Of a DNA stretch of 64,000 nucleotides, positions 11,488-22,832 are shown piece by piece. The notes under the pieces were generated by a model. The model saw nothing but the letters and a program-made list of their open reading frames with translations, made no database searches and was not told the origin of the DNA. The translations under genes were made by a program, and so were the position numbers. The DNA comes from Chionoecetes opilio (lineage: Eukaryota > Arthropoda > Malacostraca > Decapoda > Majidae): positions 44,185 to 108,184 of the forward strand of contig JACEEZ010000187.1 in NCBI GenBank assembly GCA_016584305.1, given 5' to 3'. Every line of letters begins with the position of its first letter. The first letter of the stretch is position 1.

Positions 11488-13813
11488 GGGCCCGGATCCC
11501 ACTTACAATTAATATTTACTCCTAAGTGTTACTCTTAAGTGTAAAATTTGGTTTTACGGAAATGCATATGCTATCCTCATCCACTTTGAGTGTAGGTATT
11601 AGCAGATCCTGGCTACTTTGAGTGTAAACCCGTTGCTATGGACGCTTGTTTACAAAACCAAACTACCGAAATGAAAAGAAATATATTTCTAAGAAAATGA
11701 AGAAATGTATCATTTGAAGATTAAAAAATTTACTAGATAAACAGTATAAAGCCATAAATTAATGTTAAACACGGAAGAAAATTTTAAAAGAATTGTTTTA
11801 AAATCGACGATTATAAAGGTGTTGCCGTGGGAGTGTTTCATTTTTTCAGTCAATCACGAGGGCCTTTCATGTAAAAGCGTTGTCATTAACAAGGTTGTGA
11901 GGGGTTGTGACGCTGTCATTGTGTGAAATTAAATTTTTGGGTATGTAACGGAGAGACATTGTAACTTCAGTACGTGCCCGGTCAGCTGGGTATACTCCGC
12001 CCACAGATTAGACTGTGCTCTCGTCTACCAAAATTCTCGTCCCGACACAGGGTCGACGAGATCTCGAGTACCATAAAGCAATGCAGACCGTATAGTTTCC
12101 CTATCTGAATGGCTTCCTCTGCTTCTTGTAATGGAGCTAACATTTTTTTCCCAATCTGACAGCGTTGGAAACAAGACTGGGATGTGATGTGACCACAGCT
12201 TCATTTGCCTGAGATTGTATTAAGATTTTCCCCTACGTAGCTGGGGTAGGAGTAAATCTCCTTTTATTGGTAAACTTTCGTTATTGGGCACCACGGATTT
12301 CGAGGACGAAAACTTAATTTTCCTGAGTAGATGTTGTGTCTTAATTTAATCTGTCACAGTATAGAAAATATATTCCTCCAAAAAACGGGTGGGGAATTTA
12401 ATTAAACCCCACATCAAATTTTTTAAAAAAAACCAATAGGAACTCCCCGAAACGCCAACCGAGAACTCTCGCCGACGTGGAAATGTTCGGCGACAGTTCC
12501 ACTGGTAATAGATGATAAGGAAGAATAAAAGCTTTTTTCATTTTTTGCACACAAACTTTTCTCGTTGTCCCAGACACTGAAGCTGCAGTTTGACATTGGT
12601 AACTGGTGACACGGGTTTGGTGGTTGGTAACGTAACTTGCCCTATGGGGATGCCTCCCCCCACAGATCCCCTGCTCGTTTACCTAACCTAAGCTGCAGAT
12701 AACCTAACCACATAACCTTTAGCCTAGCTGTTCAGCCCTATTGCTGGTACGTATAGTGGGGTTGAGAGATAATATTAAGTGTTGGTAATGTGAAGTAAAA
12801 CTATGCTAGTGTGTGTGTGTGTGTGTGTGTACTCCTTCCCCTTGCCCTGTAGACCCTCAACAATTAAATTCCAGAAAATACCAATATAATAATTGTGTGT
12901 GTGTGTGAAGATTTGGAAGAAAATTATGGGAAACCATTTAGCCACTTTTTTGTGATACTGCTGATTATAGACAAATAAACATAATGCAAGTGTTGAATTG
13001 ATATATGAAATATTTTACCTGTTAGTTTTTTCATAAACAGTTCATATGATGATGGTTAGGTTTAGATTGGGTGAGTTTAGGTTTGGTTCAGGGTTTTGTT
13101 AAGCTATTTTAGGTCTATGCTAGATTTTGGTTATCCCTTATTTTGGTTTTAGGCAATTGATCAAATCTAATGATGTACGGTCGCCCGGCCGGCCGGTTGC
13201 AGTGCAGCGAAGACTCACAGCCGGTCAATGCAAATCAACTTTTCTACTGGTTATAGTGAAAATATAGAACTAATTTTTGTTTTCTAGAAGTTTTTCATAG
13301 TATCACACTACATGGGGGAGTTTAAATTATACAGAAAAAAAAGCGAGTAGTAAGGACGGCAGAAAGAGCCCCGTTCTCCTTAATAATTTCCTATTTTTCT
13401 GTGGTGCAATTATTTCAAAAAAAAAATTTCCCCTACTTACACTACTATAGCTCATCTCAAACTTATTTCTCTAACATTGCTGCATTTGTCTACTCTACGG
13501 TTAAGTAACTCAAAGCCATGACCACCCCCTTTTTCAAAGACTGATTAAATTTGTTATTTTGGTCAATTTACAGTTTCACCCAACCAACGATTTTTCTGAT
13601 GCGCCTTATGTTTTTCTGGTGTGTTTTATGTGTTTTGAATGAATCTTCTAACCGTTTTGTCGCATTTTTTTTTTTCTTTTTTTGCAAAAATGAAAAAAAA
13701 ACAAAAAAAAACATGAACCTAAACCTAACCTAACTTTTACCTATACCTAACCTAACCTTTACCTAACCTAACCTTTACCTAACTAAAAAAAAAAAAAAAA
13801 AAAAATTATCTAC

Positions 13814-13854
<41 letters not shown>

Positions 13855-14382
13855 CGACAGAAACGGTTAGCAGATTTATTCAAAACACATAAAAACACAC
13901 CAGAAAAACATAAGGCGCATCAGAAAATCGTTGGTTGGGTGAAAAAAAAAATTATCCGCTTTTTCTGCCCAATAAGTAAAGAATAGGGATGGGCGTATGG
14001 ACGCCCCTAATGCCAAAAATAATGCTTCTTCAAACTAGGTCTGTAGGTCTATGTAGCCCCATATTCAGCTTCTGCAGCGCCTATATAGTACCTAATTGTA
14101 ACTTTAGCGTTCGTATTTTTTATATAAAGACTTATTTCGGGATTCGATAAGTTCTGAAGAGGCGATGGGAGTTCCTAAGCGGCGGCCATTTCGAATATTT
14201 CCTACTATTAACTTTGGTATTAAGGGTTTAGAAGTCCTCGCCAGCACTATTAAGTTGATACCAAACTTAACAGTAAAGATTAATTTAAGAGTGAGTGAGG
14301 ATAACAGTAAGTGTGAAGTTTGGCGTAAAGTTGGGAGTTAATACCAAAGTTTAGTATTAATTGTAAGTGAGGATACGGGCCC
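11488..14382. mobile_element. Possible TIR element with GGGCCCGTATCCTCACTTAC ends
   Basis: The left end, GGGCCCGGATCCCACTTACA then ATTAATA, is mirrored at the right end, where TATTAATTGTAAGTGAGGAT runs into ACGGGCCC. That is about 28 bases of imperfect inverted repeat 2.9 kb apart. No transposase is seen inside. The interior holds GT microsatellites (12,808-12,828; 12,894-12,907), a hairpin (13,574-13,944) and otherwise unassigned sequence. The ends could instead belong to two separate short MITEs, since 14,205-14,382 also has local inverted symmetry around CCAAACTTAACAG. No target duplication is clear. Confidence 0.4.
13574..13944. repeat. Hairpin with poly-A and CCTAA loop
   Basis: Arms of about 95 bases (13,574-13,672 and 13,851-13,944) are close reverse complements: TTTCACCCAACCAACGATTT and GATGCGCCTTATGTTTTTCTGG return reversed. 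The roughly 180-base loop holds CCTAACCTTTACCTAA repeats and A runs of about 25 and 33. It looks like a small fold-back insertion. The A runs may be inflated by sequencing. Confidence 0.8.
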
Positions 14383-14874
14383 TGGTGGATCGCCTGTACG
14401 TCACACCATAAGGATACAAAACCCCCTCCGCTCCCCGTACAAGTTTACCTACCTAATATAATGTGTATCAGTATAAAAGATATACTGTTTTCTTCGGAAA
14501 TGTTTGTTCTATAATATATCAAATAAAAACCGTAAAACACACAAAGAAAAATGCCATTATGAGACTTTCAAGAAATATGCATTAACTTAAACTCCCCGCC
14601 ATTTCATAATGGACCAATTTACTCACACCTAAAACACGGAGTATTTTTAAAGCTTTGGGTTGCAATATAGGCTACATATCACTGTACTCATATTCTTTTT
14701 TCTGAGAAATGCACCATAAATGAAAAAAAAAATGGCCTTTTTGGGGCCAAAATATCACAACACGGCGGAACGCGCTGTCATTGGTTGTGACGTAGTAACT
14801 GCAAACTCAGATCTCGCCTGATAGCTGATCGGCTTTTTTTGGCTCAGAAAACCGCAAATTATGTTTTATTTTAC
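14383..14874. repeat. Dispersed repeat D, copy 1
   Basis: Bases 14,395-14,570 resemble 27,395-27,545. Shared landmarks are GTATA.A(A)GATATA, CGAAATG.TT.TTCTATAA, AAAACACA and CATTATGAGA. The rest of the stretch has no recognisable content. A CATTGGTTGTGACGTAGTAAC stretch near 14,778 recalls the TGACGTCAC motif of element B. Confidence 0.5.
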
Positions 14875-15470
14875 TAACCAACTAATTTGGCTTTCCCCCC
14901 TACTACCGAAAGATGCCCAGAATCCTCCTTCAAGTGATGTAGTAGGTATTCACTGTTTTTGTGAATATGTAATTTGTTTTTAAAGGAAAAAAGGGTAGAC
15001 AAGCAAAGGGCCCGTGCCCCAGACAAGGGAGATTTCTGGGATCGGCATTCCTTTATGGGGGAGCAAATAAACCCTGCAATGAATGTACAGCTAGCAGAAG
15101 ACGAACTCATAGAGGAACAGGTAGAAGTATGGTTAGAAAAAGGTTTGTAGTGGTGGTAGAGTGACGAAGGGTGTAGGTTTTGCTTAGTGGGGGAAAAAAA
15201 GCCCTACAATTTCACTTTCCTCTTGAGTTTGTCTATCTTCTGTTACATGTCATTGCAGGTTCATTTTAAACTCCCTAAAGGAATGGATCCCAGAAGTCGC
15301 ATGTCGGTGTCACGGGCCACTTATCCTCTGTCTATCCCCTTTTTTTTAAAAAACTACAACTTACATATTCACAAACACAGTGAATACCTACTACCTCACT
15401 TGAAGGAGGGATATGGCATCTGCGGTAGTAGGGGTAAGCAAGTTGTGTATAGTAGGTAGTACATAATAGT
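14875..15470. repeat. Fold-back element B, complete
   Basis: Arms at about 14,890-15,130 and 15,230-15,440 are imperfect reverse complements. CTACTACCGAAAGATGCC, CCTCCTTCAAGTGATGTAGT and GGTATTCACTGTTTTTGTG return reversed in the right arm. The flank after 15,470 (GACGTCACAACCATGAGCGG) matches sequence near the half copy at 5.5 kb. The two ORFs over the arms translate the same DNA in opposite senses and are not evidence of a gene. Confidence 0.75.
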
Positions 15471-16175
15471 AGCCGGCCGCTTTACAGCTGTTTGCTCTGT
15501 TGTCTAAGCTAGTGACGTCACAACCATGAGCGGCCAGTCGTTTTAGAGCGTATACATTTGCCTGCTACTTTAAATTGGGCTGTATCATCAAAAATACTGT
15601 TCACATAGAAAAAATCAACATCACTGCCCCAACTAAATGAGGCTGAAGATGTCAAACAATCCTTAACTCAAGTAGAGTTAAATGGGTCCCATACACAGCA
15701 CATACCTTCAAGTATTGTAATTCCTTTATTTATCTAAAGGCGTATATTTAAACCATTCATTGCCATGACAGGAACATTATTTCAACGTCATCTCGGTACT
15801 TCATTCTTGGAAAAAGTCATATACCTGAGGACGCTGCCTGCTTAATTTTATGAAGTATTGCGAGGAGAGACAGGGATGTTGTATTACCATATGAGGAGTG
15901 TCAAGGCGTTTTTGGTTAGTTGGATTCTCATGAAACTTGAGGTAGCTATATATCTCTCCACGCACTTAGAGACATTGTCAGATACTACAAGACTTGTGAA
16001 GCAGTATCTGATGAGGTAGGTGTCTGAATTAAATTTAGCAGGAACAGGAGTATCCTTGAGTTTGAAAACTGCTTGTCTTGGGATGATCTAATTGCGGTTT
16101 CTTACTTATGTATGTGTGAGTGGAAAATTCAAAGGCATAAGGTGATCACACAAAAGATACAAAATGTACAAACCT
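15471..16175. other. Element B flank, then unassigned sequence
   Basis: Bases 15,510-15,640 match 5,440-5,590 reversed (CAAAAATACTGTTCACAT against ATGTGAACAGTATTTTG). From 15,650 to 16,175 I see no gene or repeat partner. Confidence 0.45.
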
Positions 16176-17926
16176 GGGCCCATACTTATAAAGATTTAGG
16201 ATCCTAAGATCCTAAATACTTATTTTAAAGATCTCGAGTCTTAAATAGGCGGCTGGCGTCCTAAATAATTTCGGAGCGCATCCTAAAATCGATAAGACTA
16301 GTCCTAATTCGAGGTTGTTAGGGACAGGTGGTGAGGTGTCCTAGCGAGCAGGGTGGCGGCTAAGGAATCGTCATAAGACGTAAAACATGGAGTGCTTCCA
16401 ACCACTCCTGAGAACTTTCGTGACAGGATAGACTGTAGGCTACTGGAACGAAATGTTGATACATAACTAATCAAGACGATACGCTTGGACCGAGAAGGGA
16501 TATATATGTGAAGGACAGTGGGAAATGTAATATAAAGCAACAGCATTTGAAAAAATACGGCGATTCAGTGCATGACAAGTCACGAGTGTGTATTATTCAC
16601 TCTTTGGAGGTAGCCTAGTCATGTTCCTCCGGCCTGATATCATGTAATCGTGATACAGATGAGTGCATCCCCACCAAACTGTTGATGAGGAATGGTATAT
16701 GTGAGAATAAAAGCGATTAGAGGAGGATCCCACTATCAAATAAAAATTAAAAATTGAATAAGTCGTGATATTAAGCCAGGAACAATATCCATAAACTCGA
16801 TTCTATTCCCACTGCCGTAGTCTTGAAGTTTTCTTATTTTGTCTTGATATGATCTGCTTAATATACCAAACCCCACATCTAACCTAACTTAACAGTTTTG
16901 GGTTGAAAGAACTAAGATTCTAGGTAGTATATGATCAGCATTATTATTCAATTGCGCCATGGGAAATGGGTTTAAAAGACTCCCAGAATGAAGAAATCTA
17001 CACTATGAAAACAGGTTAGAATTGTCAGGCTCGAGGATGACCTAAACCAAACGGTAAATATCCGCAGGAGTGGCGGTGCCAACCACCCGGACAATCGCGC
17101 CACCATCAAATTAGTTTTTTTAACCTAAATAATCAAACATAACCTAATCCAAATTACCCTAAGCTTAACATAACCTAAACCAAAACTTTAACATAACCTA
17201 AATTAAACCAACCTAAACTAAACGTAATCTAACTCAAGCAATTTGGTAATAATGCGACGATTGACTTCGCGTCGTTTTCAGAGACACCGGACTATTTTTT
17301 CCTGGTCTTCAATAGGTTGCAATGGCTAACCTCTAATGGAGATAGTTTATTTGCGCAAACCCAAGTAAAAAAAAAAAATCATCACCGAATTTTATGGTAC
17401 CGTTTCCATAAACACTGTATATCCATCAGAAAAGCACTTAAAACTGGCCGGAAGAAATAGTCAGGGTCTTATAGGTTTTAATGAAACCTAACCTCACCTT
17501 TTAGTTTTAATGAAACCAAAAACTAACAGGAATATCTTAAAAAACAAGGTCTCCACGCTAAGCTGACACAACTGTTGGCTCTATGATTATACTTATTCTT
17601 TAGACATCTGTTTTTATGTATATTTTAATGAGGGCCAATCCTACTTGGTCTACATGGCCGATATTTAAATTTCAGCGAGCCCTAATGTTTATTATTTTGG
17701 TTTGGTGCGGGTCCCGGAAGATGCCAGTAGGAAAATGCTCGTAGCCGAAACGCCGGTGTGACGAAGCGCATATTTTTGCCACACTACGGCATCTTTGGTA
17801 GCAAAATACCAAAAAGATTGCCGGAAAAAGTGTCTGTGTGACACGGCCTTTAGGTTAGGTTTTAGGGCAGGTCAAGGTTAGGTTAGTTAGGTGTAGGCCT
17901 TAGGTAATCTTTATAAGTATGGGCCC
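16176..17926. mobile_element. TIR element with GGGCCCATACTTATAAAGAT ends
   Basis: Twenty bases at the left end (16,176-16,195) are mirrored by ATCTTTATAAGTATGGGCCC at 17,907-17,926. The same end recurs at 18,123 (GGGCCATACTTATAAAGATT), so this is a repeat-family terminus. Just inside, TAGGATCCTAAGATCC-type repeats occur. The interior holds a possible Harbinger-like coding remnant (16,315-16,515), a copy of a repeat seen at 42,660-42,745 (16,955-17,045, reversed) and degenerate CCTAA motifs (17,120-17,240). No target duplication is resolvable. Confidence 0.6.
16315..16515 (+). pseudogene. Possible Harbinger-type (HARBI1-like) transposase N-terminal remnant
   Basis: On the plus strand, inside the GGGCCC TIR element, pieces read PENFRDRID, LLERNVDT and LIKTIRLDREGI. 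A run of the form RDRI-x-YLIK-x-IRLDREGI resembles the region before the DDE domain in PIF/Harbinger transposases. No DDE residues or helix-turn-helix can be shown, and a stop lies between the two parts, so the match is tentative. Position within a TIR element supports it. It could also be chance. The 80-codon minus-strand ORF over the same bases shows no known motif. Confidence 0.3.
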
Positions 17927-17973
17927 TGATCCGCAAAGAAATAATGTTTGCCATTTTAATATTAAATATATGT

Positions 17974-18018
<45 letters not shown>

Positions 18019-18027
18019 TATATAGTA

Positions 18028-18070
<43 letters not shown>

Positions 18071-18128
18071 GATAATATATATAATATTAAAAATGGCCAA
18101 ACCCAATTTCAGTTGAGGATAAGGGCCA
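17921..18128. repeat. TA microsatellite flanked by inverted repeats
   Basis: Bases 17,971-18,085 are almost pure TA. On each side GCCATTTT(T)AATATTA, and further out GGGCCCTGATCC versus GGATAAGGGCC, form inverted flanks of about 40 bases. The whole 208-base unit is therefore a hairpin-like MITE whose core has become a TA repeat. Confidence 0.7.
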
Positions 18129-19060
18129 TACTTATAAAGATTAGGCGATTCGCTCCTAGGATTCGTCCTAACCCTTGCGTACTAGGCGAGGAAAGTCTAA
18201 GACGCGTCCTAAAGACGGCGAGCTTAGGACGAAGCGCTGAGCCGCTACATTTAGCACCAGAGTCCAATTGGATTTCATGAAAATATCACTACTAAGAGTC
18301 ATCAGAAAGGTATAAAAATATCGAAAAACACAAGATTAATATTTCTATGATAATTGCTGAAGACTACAACGAATTCATTCATCTATAAGAATAATTGTAC
18401 CAGATATATATATAGGCAGACAACGTCCCCTTTTTTATCTTTCCCGGCAGGTCACAACATGAGAAATTTACTACATTATGATCGGCTTCTTCCGCCTTAA
18501 TGTGCACAGTCTGATCAATAACTTAGCATAGACTATGTTCCCAAGTGTCTCCATGCTGCTGCAGCAAGCGATCTCCGTCACTGTAATGGTAAAAATAATT
18601 TTAGTGACCACAATAAGTTATGTTTTCTTGTATATCTAATGAAAAAAATTATAATCATATTATTTATCTCTCTAAAGCGCTAATTCTTACGACGAATCTT
18701 GTTGTGCTATGACATGACTCGCCCACACAAACCAGCAATAGCAATTAAAATAATAGAAATAATATATTTTCCTTGTATCAATACAGTATTTTTCTACATA
18801 TAAGCCACACACACTCTAACGTGCCTGCCCTCTGCACGTACAACAAACATACCATGCTGCGTATATGTAGTCCGTTACATGACAACTGCTCCCTGCATCA
18901 CCTTTTAATTTCTGTATCTAAGTGGCTATTTGCTAACAAATATTATTCACAATTGCTACAAAAAAAACCATCCACAGACCTACAAAATCCTTCTTTATGT
19001 CAAATAATTGAATCTTAAAAAAAGAAAAGAAGAAAACCCATATATATTACAAAAGAAAAA
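18129..19060. other. Start of another GGGCC-end element, then unassigned
   Basis: Bases 18,123-18,250 carry the GGGCCATACTTATAAAG end and CCTAGGATTCGTCCTAA-like subterminal repeats. No matching far end is seen. The rest, up to 19,060, shows no recognised gene or paired repeat. Confidence 0.4.
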
Positions 19061-19064
19061 GTAT

Positions 19065-19339
19065 TGTAATGACCCCATGGTTGATCTAAAGGTCAAGCCA
19101 ACACGGCGTGACCTGACTCCGCCGTGACCCAAATACCTCCGCGCGCTCCTCCCCTTCCTTGCCTTGGTGACGAGGATTCTCTAGTTACCTCCCAGCCACC
19201 ACAGAGAACACACACACCTTCTCTGTGTGTTCCTCGTGGCCTCCCTCCGCTGTACCTACCTACATATTCTCGCCGTAATAAACTTGTGTGCGAACTCAGT
19301 GTTTGGTGTAACCCGTGTCTAGCTATAGTGAATACTACA
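19065..19339. mobile_element. Solo LTR of an LTR retrotransposon
   Basis: The 275-base unit begins TGTAATGACCCC and ends GAATACTACA, so it has the TG...CA ends of an LTR. GTAT stands directly on both sides (19,061-19,064 and 19,340-19,343), which is a 4-bp target duplication. An AATAAA polyadenylation signal lies at about 19,278, followed by GTGTGCGAACTCAGTGTTTGG, consistent with an R-U5 end. No gag, pol, primer-binding site or second LTR adjoins it, so it is best read as a solo LTR left by recombination. Family (Gypsy or BEL/Pao) is not decided. A 4-bp duplication would suit several. Confidence 0.6.
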
Positions 19340-19368
19340 GTATCCATTTATGAAATCCTCTTAGATAA

Positions 19369-19371
<3 letters not shown>

Positions 19372-19429
<58 letters not shown>
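19372..19429. repeat. CA microsatellite
   Basis: About 29 CA units lie 30 bases after the LTR target duplication. Confidence 0.95.
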
Positions 19430-19433
<4 letters not shown>

Positions 19434-19819
19434 CTCTTTTCGCTCAGAGTCACATTCATCCTTTTACCGCATTTGTTACTTTTATGTATTTTCTTTTCTA
19501 AGACTAATTTATCCAAACATTTCTATGATTCTAGTTGTAATGGTGGGTGGTGGAAAGGGCCGAACGGAGATCAGCGGTGGAGGCCCATGGATGAAAATGA
19601 CTGGCTTGGGTAGTCTTGTAAAGTGTGTTACTTATAAAGTAGTGTGTGGGGTACAACATACACAGTAGAAATGTATAATTATGATGATGTATATTTATAA
19701 GTATGTATATGGTTATGTATATGGTTTATGTAGGGTTTCCATATCCAGAACAGCCAAAATTCCGGACGCCTCTACTGACACCCATGACCCCGCCCAACAC
19801 ACACTGGGAATGTCAAGCT

Positions 19820-21017
19820 GGCAATGTCAGCTGGGAACAGTTGATGTTTTGCAAATACTTCACTCGATTTTCCATCGTCATAGGGTAATTGAAGAAATCA
19901 CGATTTAACCACACCGTCAACCCAAACGCAAAGTAAACACGAGACTGAGCTGCCTGGGCTGCAGCTCATTGTTTACACAAGTGGCACGGCGGCGGCGGAG
20001 ACATGAATCGTACAGCAAATATGAAAGTAACCAAAATTTTGGTCGTCTAGTTTTAATGAAAAGGATCACCTGAAGATCCGTCACCCCAGAGTTTGGCAGG
20101 GGATGGTTCTTCAGGGGGGATACCTGGGGTGACGTGTTTTCTTCATGGTTGGCAACACCTGGGGTGACAGTTTCTCAGGCTTGGGGTCAAGAACCTGACT
20201 GATTTTCACCTTCCAAGTGAGAGGTTAGGTTCGAATGCGTGTTAAAAAGGGAGGAGTCAGACCCGCCCATTCAGGGTAAGAGGACTATATAAAAGGAAGT
20301 GGGCTAAAAGAAATTTAGTGATAGGGAAAAGCAGTCGACCATGGCACGCAATACCTTACAAACTATAAGCGTCCTACCACTGTTGGTGAGATTCACGATA
20401 GTTATTCGGTGGCTTCAAACAAAAAAGATTTTTAAAGCGTGAAGTTAAATGGGTACTGTGAATAACTGGATGAATTGGACAAAATACTCAAGATCGAAGG
20501 ATAGTTTTCTGTGGAAATGCCAAAAAAAGGAATCCCTAAAGATAGATCACGAAATAAATGTACTGTATTTTAGAAATACTGAGTAAAGTGTAATGTATTT
20601 TGTATTTTGGAAACACTGTATATTACCGTTTTCTTTGTTCGTTAAACTTTCTACAAAAAGATGCATAACACAAAGGAATATATTTGTTAATCTAATTTTA
20701 TATAGCTATTACATTCACTGTATGGAGGGGTGACGGATCTTCAGGTGAGATATCAGTGGGGTGACGGTTCTTTCAGTTGGATTATCCTGGCGTGACTGAT
20801 CTCAGGTGACATTCTGGGGTGACGGATCTTCAGGTGATCCAATGAAATTCATTAGTAACCGCATTGACCAAAGAGTTGAATAACTTATTACTTTTAATCT
20901 ATGGTATTTTGTTATAGTGTATCAATTCTGCTGTGTTCTCTCAAGGATCAATACACCTGGCAGTGAGTGTCTGGGGGTGCTGCAGCTCTGCAGCCCTAGC
21001 CACGAGCCGCCACTGCT
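19820..21017. mobile_element. Broken copy of the CAGTGGCGGCTCGT hAT-like MITE
   Basis: It matches the right part of the MITE at 46,545-47,187. Landmarks are AATGTCAGCTGGGAA, GTTGATGTTTTGCAAATACTTCACT, AAAGTAAC, TTTTGGTC and TAGTGTATCAATT.TGCTGTGTTCTC. It ends CACGAGCCGCCACTG at about 21,003-21,017. Its left end is missing or replaced before 19,820. It is split by the 778-base insertion at 20,063-20,840. Confidence 0.7.
20063..20840. mobile_element. MITE with GGATCACCTGAAGATCCGTC ends inserted in another MITE
   Basis: The left end is mirrored exactly at the right end, GACGGATCTTCAGGTGATCC, as part of a 28-base terminal inverted repeat. AATGAAAA (20,055-20,062) and AATGAAAT (20,841-20,848) flank it and make a near-perfect 8-bp target duplication. 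The uninterrupted host sequence, GGTTTTAATGAAA.TTCACT, is present at about 47,008 and reversed at 41,050, giving an empty-site comparison. Near each end GGGGTGACGG-TTCTTCAG repeats several times. An 8-bp duplication suits hAT. There is no coding capacity. Confidence 0.8.
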
Positions 21018-22045
21018 TGGATGGGTAGGGCACCGTAGGAGCACCGCTCGTCGTGAGTGTGAAAAGTGTGGGTTGAGGTGGGGTGGAAGAGTCAAGGGCA
21101 TCATCAATGCCTCTCGTTACGCCATGAAGCTCAAGAAAAAAATCACAGAGGTTACCGAGGTTACCGCATAGATGTTTGCTCGCTTGATGCTAATTAATTT
21201 TCTACTGTTTTGTGGGTGACTGATTAGTTTCCTTTTACAGTATTATTTTTCCGTAACAGTTGAAAGGAAAGTTAGGTCGTGAAGCATTTTAAATGTGAAT
21301 AAACTACCTTGAATATATTCTGAAAAAGACATAGGACTATTCTGTTCACATAAAAACAGGACAAACAATGTCTTTTAAAATATTAGATAAAGGAATAATA
21401 TACCATTTTACGAATCACTCAATTTTCTGAGAAGCAACAATTTACATTAGCTTACAGCGTCGATCATAGGATGAAAAAAGCTAGACTCATGCCATCTCAT
21501 GAGCCACACACGCTTGCTCGGTACCAATTTGAGTGGTGGACAGTTTAGTCTTTATGGTTGACTCCATCCTTTATATTTGCAAAACCTCACTAGCGTTAGA
21601 GTGAGCCCTTAATTTCATGCTTCCCAGAGTCCTTCCAACAACACATTCCTCCACTCCTCTCTCTCTCTTGTGCATGAGAGAGAGAGAGGTCGTGTGTGTG
21701 TGGTTTACCTCTTAATTAACCAGTGCACCTGGCTGTGAAAACTATCTTCTAGGATTTGAATGGGTTTTACACCCCTCTTCCTGGCTGCCTTTAACTTGTG
21801 TCCATACGGACGAGTTTTGGTTGGAAATTCAGAGGTCACAAGACCCACATATATTTTGGTAAAGCCTCGTCGTAGCGGAGACCATCTAAAACTCCATTTT
21901 CCATTTCTGACTCCCCTTCTTCAACCTAATCCCAGATCCTCTGTACCCGCTACTACCCGGTACCGCCAAGGAAGGATGACACTGTCTTGTCCCTCCGCGT
22001 GGGTGGGCTTAATTTATGTTGCCTCTCAGAAAATCGACTACCTAA
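21018..22045. other. Unassigned; one unrecognised ORF tail followed by AATAAA
   Basis: After the MITE end, the frame running to a stop at 21,171 encodes a basic tail (CEKCGLRWGGRVKG then ASRYAMKLKKKI). An AATAAA lies at about 21,297. This could be the last exon of a host gene, but no splice signal or family can be defended. Bases 21,655-21,690 are a short CT/GA repeat. The 128-codon ORF at 21,760-22,146 has no known motif and runs into the next element. Confidence 0.2.
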
Positions 22046-22594
22046 GGGCTCTTCCATTTGAGACATTTCAAGAACAGTTCACGGGAACCCAAGAATTCAG
22101 GCGTTCCATTTGCGCACGAAAACCTGGTCCGAGGCAAAGCGCGTAGTGGGGGGGGGGGGGGGGGGGGGGGGACCCTCAGCAAAAAACCGTTTTTGAACTT
22201 TCTTACTCACATTGGAGAGGTGGGTAGCTTGGGTAAGAGTTTCAGTTCATAACAAAACATGGTCGCCTTGGGCCCTATTTTATTTATTTATCGTGAAGGG
22301 TTTTCCGCATAGCACGAGTCGGAAGAGGTGTCAGACGGCATAAAGAGGGCATACATGGCTGTAGAGGAAGCCATGCGTTCCCGCGATTCTTTAAAACTTG
22401 ATTGATTCCCCTTCAAATAGCAGCTAGCTGAGTTATATCTCGCGTTATCTCTCTCTCTCGTGATCTCTCTCGCTATCTCGTTATCTCTCGCTATCTCTCT
22501 CTCTCTATTCTCTCTCTCGTTATCTGCTCTCTCCCGTTTATCTCTTTCTCTCTCTCGTAACCTCTCTCCTTTCGTTACTCTCTCTCTCTTGTTA

Positions 22595-22628
<34 letters not shown>

Positions 22629-22630
22629 TC

Positions 22631-22683
<53 letters not shown>

Positions 22684-22832
22684 TTGCCTCGCCAGCTGAG
22701 TAGTTTGTAAACAAAAAACGGGGTTTTGCGTTCCATTTGTTGACACGCGAACCCAACCCTGAAAAACCCAGAACCCAACCCTCATGAACTGAAAGAACTG
22801 GTTCATGCAATGGGGCACAAATGGAAGAGGCC
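22046..22832. mobile_element. TIR element with GGCCTCTTCCATTTG ends, copy 1
   Basis: The left end GGGCTCTTCCATTTG is mirrored by CAAATGGAAGAGGCC at the right end. Subterminal parts also match in both places, such as CAGTTCACGGGAACCCAAGAATTC on the left and GAACTGAAAGAACTGGTTCATG on the right. Copies lie at 38,521-39,258 and 48,827-49,575. The interior holds a 24-base G run (22,148-22,171) that is only GG in the 38.6-kb copy, and a CT microsatellite (22,448-22,679). The Arg-Glu-rich ORF across the microsatellite is not a gene. No target duplication is certain. Confidence 0.75.
22448..22679. repeat. CT-rich microsatellite
   Basis: CTCTCT is broken by CGTTAT and CGCTAT units. The last 50 bases are pure CT. 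It lies inside the TIR element. Confidence 0.95.

Noticed and set aside
17900..18106. Ile/Tyr-rich ORF resembling a membrane protein
   Set aside because: It is a TA dinucleotide repeat in translation. The same applies to 57,863-58,057.
20720..20840. CRISPR-like short spaced repeats (GGGGTGACGG..TTCAG)
   Set aside because: The repeats are few, unequal and in the subterminal part of a TIR element. Spacers are not of uniform length and the genome is eukaryotic.
22288..22818. 176-codon minus-strand ORF rich in Arg-Glu repeats
   Set aside because: It is the translation of the CT microsatellite inside a TIR element. The mirrored elements lack it.
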